Positions 60,957-64,000 of a DNA stretch of 64,000 nt are shown in pieces. A program made the translations under genes and the position numbers. Numbering within the stretch: the first letter of the stretch is position 1; the number at the start of each line of letters is the position of its first letter. Below the pieces are notes generated by a model, which was not told the origin of the DNA, ran no database searches, and was given only the letters and a program-made list of their open reading frames with translations. Source of the stretch: Aliiglaciecola sp. 3_MG-2023. GTDB lineage: Bacteria > Pseudomonadota > Gammaproteobacteria > Enterobacterales > Alteromonadaceae. Location of the stretch: the NCBI RefSeq assembly GCF_030548205.1, contig NZ_JAUORV010000005.1, positions 186,001 through 250,000 on the forward strand, given 5' to 3'.

Positions 60957-62594
60957 ATGATGAAGTGTGATTGCAAACTTCTTAGTGTTTCAACCATTAG
61001 CGAACTAAAAGAGCTCTCGTTCGAGGACTTTAGCGATTGTGTCTTATGTGATAAGTGTGATGTTTTATCGATAGGTGAATTAGCACGCAATATTGGTGTA
61101 ACTAGGCTTGAGGCGAGGCGTATTAATAAGTCTTCAAGCGACAATTATACTCAGGCTTTAATACACGCGGGATGTGATAAAGAGCTTATATTCGCATTAT
61201 CCTCAAAAAATTGTACAAAGTTTTTCCTAGAAAATCCTCAAAGGCTTAGAGAATTGATGGAGGCTTGTGCTGAACGCAACAAATGCTCGATAAAAAAACT
61301 CAGCCAAAGGATGCTTTTGAACTGTCCAATACTCAAAGCACTTATACCCTCTCAATTAAGACTTACATCTGAATTAAAGGCTAAAGTTTTTGAAAATACT
61401 AGCATGATCCAATGCTGTGATGTGCTTCCCCATCGTTATTTCGATCGATATCCACTTCAAGCTAGAGAAGAATTTGAGGCACTAAAGAAAAGAATCTGCA
61501 TGATAAATAAATGGCCCACTGTAGAAAAAATTAGAAAAGATTCAGTTGGTAGAAAAATGATGGATCACTTCGGTAATAGTGTGAGCAAAATGTGTAACCA
61601 TTTTAATGAAGTGCACTTTCAAACACACACTGCCGCCCAAGGTAACCTTAATCACTTGGATTATGTAAAGGCATTGATAATTGCAGCAGTTAAAAGAATG
61701 GGAGGAAGTCTAAATGAATTGCCTAGTATTACTTTGAGAGAATTGGAAAGATTCACTAACGGTTCTGTTGCCTCCGCAAGTTCCAGAAATCATAAGACTA
61801 ATTTTGCATCTCTATGCATTCAATTATTCCCAGAGTACAAATTTTCGCCATATCAATTTACCGGAGGCGTAGAGAATTTTCATTGGGTTAACCAAAGGGG
61901 TGAGCTTATGAAGGAGAACATCAGAGATGCTGTCTTATGGCTGGTCACGCAAATTACCTCAAAGGAAGAGCATGGCGCTGATCTTGATATGATCCGCTTT
62001 TTAAAAAAAGCTGACTTCGTATCACACGGATTGTCATACATTGCCAACTTGCCAAATTATACTTTAGCGGAAGTTCTGAGCTTGTCATTTCCCGAACTGG
62101 ATTTTTCCGATTTTAGGCGCTACGGAAATGATGATTGTGGCGAACGCCTATATCATTTATTGCACGACTACTTCGATCCCCAAAAAAATATCTTAATTTC
62201 TTGTTTGGAAGATAAGCTTTGTTTTGGTCAAAGCGGGACTTGTTATCTCAGAACTGATCTAGTTATTAAGTTTCCTGAACATAAAGTTCACTTTGAAGTT
62301 CAAGGACCGCAACATATTGATGAGGTTCATTCGATTCATGCAAATTCGAGATATTCTGATTCTTTCGAGAGACAAATAAAAAACGATAGAATAAAATTTG
62401 ATCATCATCAGTCAAATAAGAACATCATTATCTATTTAAAACCAGAGCAATTGACAAATACTGCGGTGCTTGCAGAGACTAAGCGGCAAGGTTTCGATAT
62501 TGTAAATGGAGAATACATTCCAATTTCTAAGAAAAATTTAGCAAATTATCTAATTAAGGGAGGATTTTTGTCATCCGAAGTTTTTGCTCATTGA
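60957..62594 (+). CDS. Unknown 545-residue protein with VSR/PD-(D/E)XK-like nuclease domain
   Basis: N-terminal Cys cluster (Cys4, Cys6, Cys28, Cys31, Cys34) may bind zinc. A helix-turn-helix-like segment follows (LSIGELARNIGVTRLEARRI, about 36-55), and then several spaced helical repeats, each ending in a hydrophobic core and an aromatic (for example WPTVEKIRKDSVGRKMMDHFGN; LPSITLRELERFTNG; DAVLWLVTQITS...LPNYTLAEVLSLSFPELDF). The C-terminal domain (about 415-545) has TDLVIKFPEHKVHFEVQGPQH, with Asp433, Glu447 and Gln449 spaced as in PD-(D/E)XK enzymes of the VSR/homing type, then a DRIKFDHH helix. I infer a DNA endonuclease with sequence-specific repeats. No family name is claimed. It may be a defence or mobile-element gene. 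Confidence 0.55.
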   Translation: MMKCDCKLLSVSTISELKELSFEDFSDCVLCDKCDVLSIGELARNIGVTRLEARRINKSSSDNYTQALIHAGCDKELIFALSSKNCTKFFLENPQRLRELMEACAERNKCSIKKLSQRMLLNCPILKALIPSQLRLTSELKAKVFENTSMIQCCDVLPHRYFDRYPLQAREEFEALKKRICMINKWPTVEKIRKDSVGRKMMDHFGNSVSKMCNHFNEVHFQTHTAAQGNLNHLDYVKALIIAAVKRMGGSLNELPSITLRELERFTNGSVASASSRNHKTNFASLCIQLFPEYKFSPYQFTGGVENFHWVNQRGELMKENIRDAVLWLVTQITSKEEHGADLDMIRFLKKADFVSHGLSYIANLPNYTLAEVLSLSFPELDFSDFRRYGNDDCGERLYHLLHDYFDPQKNILISCLEDKLCFGQSGTCYLRTDLVIKFPEHKVHFEVQGPQHIDEVHSIHANSRYSDSFERQIKNDRIKFDHHQSNKNIIIYLKPEQLTNTAVLAETKRQGFDIVNGEYIPISKKNLANYLIKGGFLSSEVFAH

Positions 62595-62687
62595 ACTCAC
62601 AGCCATTAGTGGACATTGGCAAAGTAGGAAAAAAGACTCTATCAAAGCTATTTCGAAGATAAGTGCGTAGCCAGCTTCGCAGAGCCA

Positions 62688-63869
62688 CTATAATTTACTG
62701 TCAATGTCTTGAACGTAATTGACAGGGCTTAAATTAAAACGTATGTGAAAGGACTCTCCATCATCATTAAGAAACTTAAAGGATTCTTCAAACGTGAGGA
62801 CGTTCATCCGACACTCTCTATATGCAGCCATATCAGCCTTGGAACGAACTAGTCTCGGAGAAATGTCGTTACGACGATGCCAGGCATATCTTTTAATTAA
62901 GGGGGATTCGTCAAAAGTTTCTGTGCAATCTTGTAATTTTTCCCTAGTATCATCAGATGCCGAGTACAAAATAACAATTGTTTCGGAGCCATCAATTTTG
63001 ACTAAGTGATGATGGCTACTTTCTTCCAGAATAAAACTGCTGTCTGTTTGAAGATAAACGGGATTTTTGTCATTATTCTTCAAGAGTATTGTCAAAACAA
63101 AATCATTTTCATCTACTACAAAACCTTCGATGTAGGGTATTTGAAATTTATTCTCCTTTACAATTCTTATAAACTCTATAGCAACTATAAGACCATAAAA
63201 AGCCACTGAAATTACTATAAAAAGAATACCAATACAGAAAACCTTAAACTGATTCTTATAGTTTTCAATATTATTTTTGTAGTATTTAAAAAAGAACATT
63301 CCCGGCCATAAAAACGAAAATATAAGGACAAGCGACATTGTTGAAGTAAACGTCATAACGGATTGTTCTGAAATGAAATTACTCAATTTATAAAAAACAA
63401 AAAGAACCAGCGGCATTGATAATAACCAATGAGCTAGAGTGTAGAGTAATACAGAGCAATATCTTTCGCTCTTTCCATGAATTTTGTCAAATAAGGATAT
63501 TAATATTAAAAATATAAAAAATGATGGGAGAACGACCTTAGTAAATTCATTAAGCGACATGATGAGAGAAAATTCACTCAATATGGAAGGTAACTCAGGA
63601 AGTGGCACTTTCGTAACATCATAATTTTCGCAGGATCTAAGTAAACTAACAAAGGTAAACAGAAATATTCCTAGAATCCATTTGGTCACTGTTACTGACA
63701 GAAAAATATTAACTGCCAACATAACATAGCCATTCAGTTTGTTTTGATAGGATTTTAGTTTATTGGATCTGAACAATAATAAAATTGTTGTTTGAAGGTA
63801 GCAAAAAAAGAGATTCACTACAGATACTAATGATTTGTTTACCATTTCTGTAAAGTCATTCTTTTCCAT
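62688..63869 (-). CDS. Unknown polytopic membrane protein with C-terminal soluble domain
   Basis: A 393-residue protein. About six membrane helices are visible: near residues 12-33, 48-76, 108-128, 140-163, 170-192 and 210-240. After these comes a hydrophilic domain of about 140 residues (IPYIEGFVVDENDFVLTILLKNNDKNPVYL..., ESSHHHLVKIDG, DESPLIKRYAWHRRND) that would lie on one side of the membrane and is beta-rich. No signal peptide beyond the first helix. Family unknown. It is convergent with the nuclease-like gene and may be its neighbour by chance. Low GC relative to the galactan genes. Confidence 0.6.
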   Translation of the reverse strand: MEKNDFTEMVNKSLVSVVNLFFCYLQTTILLLFRSNKLKSYQNKLNGYVMLAVNIFLSVTVTKWILGIFLFTFVSLLRSCENYDVTKVPLPELPSILSEFSLIMSLNEFTKVVLPSFFIFLILISLFDKIHGKSERYCSVLLYTLAHWLLSMPLVLFVFYKLSNFISEQSVMTFTSTMSLVLIFSFLWPGMFFFKYYKNNIENYKNQFKVFCIGILFIVISVAFYGLIVAIEFIRIVKENKFQIPYIEGFVVDENDFVLTILLKNNDKNPVYLQTDSSFILEESSHHHLVKIDGSETIVILYSASDDTREKLQDCTETFDESPLIKRYAWHRRNDISPRLVRSKADMAAYRECRMNVLTFEESFKFLNDDGESFHIRFNLSPVNYVQDIDSKL

Positions 63870-64000
63870 AACTATCCTTACTGATTATCATTAAAATCAC
63901 AATACAATGATGGTTATTTACACGAATAGTGTATCCCTGCGGATTAAAGCGATTTTCCTAGAATGTGACATTTGATAAAGCCAGCAATCTATGCAATTTA
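63870..64000. other. Upstream region of the last gene
   Basis: 131 bases of AT-rich sequence before the membrane-protein start. Nothing recognised; the window ends here. Confidence 0.3.

Noticed and set aside
1-64000. CRISPR arrays, tRNA or rRNA genes.
   Set aside because: No regularly spaced direct repeats and no cloverleaf or rRNA-like sequence were recognised.

Overview
The window looks like a piece of a marine gammaproteobacterial chromosome, probably Alteromonadales (Paraglaciecola/Alteromonas-like). The grounds are the AT-rich coding sequence, TonB-dependent receptors paired with surface lipoproteins, several formylglycine sulfatases, PEP-CTERM-like proteins and a catechol ortho-cleavage cluster. 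The genus is inference.

Positions 1-47,639 are mostly a large polysaccharide utilisation locus for a sulfated red-algal galactan. The best substrate call is kappa-carrageenan or a kappa/beta hybrid (furcellaran). The anchor is a GH16 protein (43,364-44,338, minus) that resembles kappa-carrageenase closely, including the SEIDVVE active site. Around it lie a second GH16 enzyme, five S1-type sulfatases, a GH42-like lipoprotein, a GH127 protein, a beta-helix/PDZ lipoprotein, a GH29-like enzyme with several carbohydrate-binding domains, one complete TonB receptor and the tail of another, a candidate glycan-binding lipoprotein, and two FG-GAP/UnbV lipoproteins. Two MFS sugar transporters take up the products. 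D-galactose would enter the Leloir route (galE, galT, galK). 3,6-anhydro-D-galactose would be oxidised by the aldehyde dehydrogenase (46,209), ring-opened by the enolase-superfamily enzyme (34,412), phosphorylated by DgoK and cleaved by DgoA.

Two regulatory layers are visible. A LacI/GalR-type repressor is divergent from galE, and CG-centred palindromes precede galE and galT. A GntR/FCD (DgoR-like) regulator lies beside dgoK-dgoA. A second palindrome, AAACAT-N3-ATGTTT, recurs at five promoters across 24 kb of the locus and is probably its operator. An octaheme cytochrome with TPR repeats (11,712-13,874, minus) sits inside the locus.

Positions 47,640-48,811 are a scar: a 5'-truncated Bcr/CflA transporter directly abuts a 131-bp near-identical copy of part of the cytochrome gene located 35 kb away. 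After a Tat-exported amidase, 50,394-58,433 holds a compact beta-ketoadipate cluster (pcaD, pcaF, pcaJ, pcaI on minus; an IclR regulator; a CatM/BenM-like LysR; catB, catC, catA on plus), with recognisable LysR and IclR operator candidates.

From 58,737 the content becomes accessory: a NIDO-like PEP-CTERM protein, a coupled pair of unknown genes behind a textbook SOS promoter (LexA box over the -10) with a hairpin that would mask the ribosome binding site, an orphan ParD-like antitoxin, a 545-residue protein ending in a VSR/PD-(D/E)XK-like nuclease domain, and an unknown polytopic membrane protein. This end is the part least explained by known systems.
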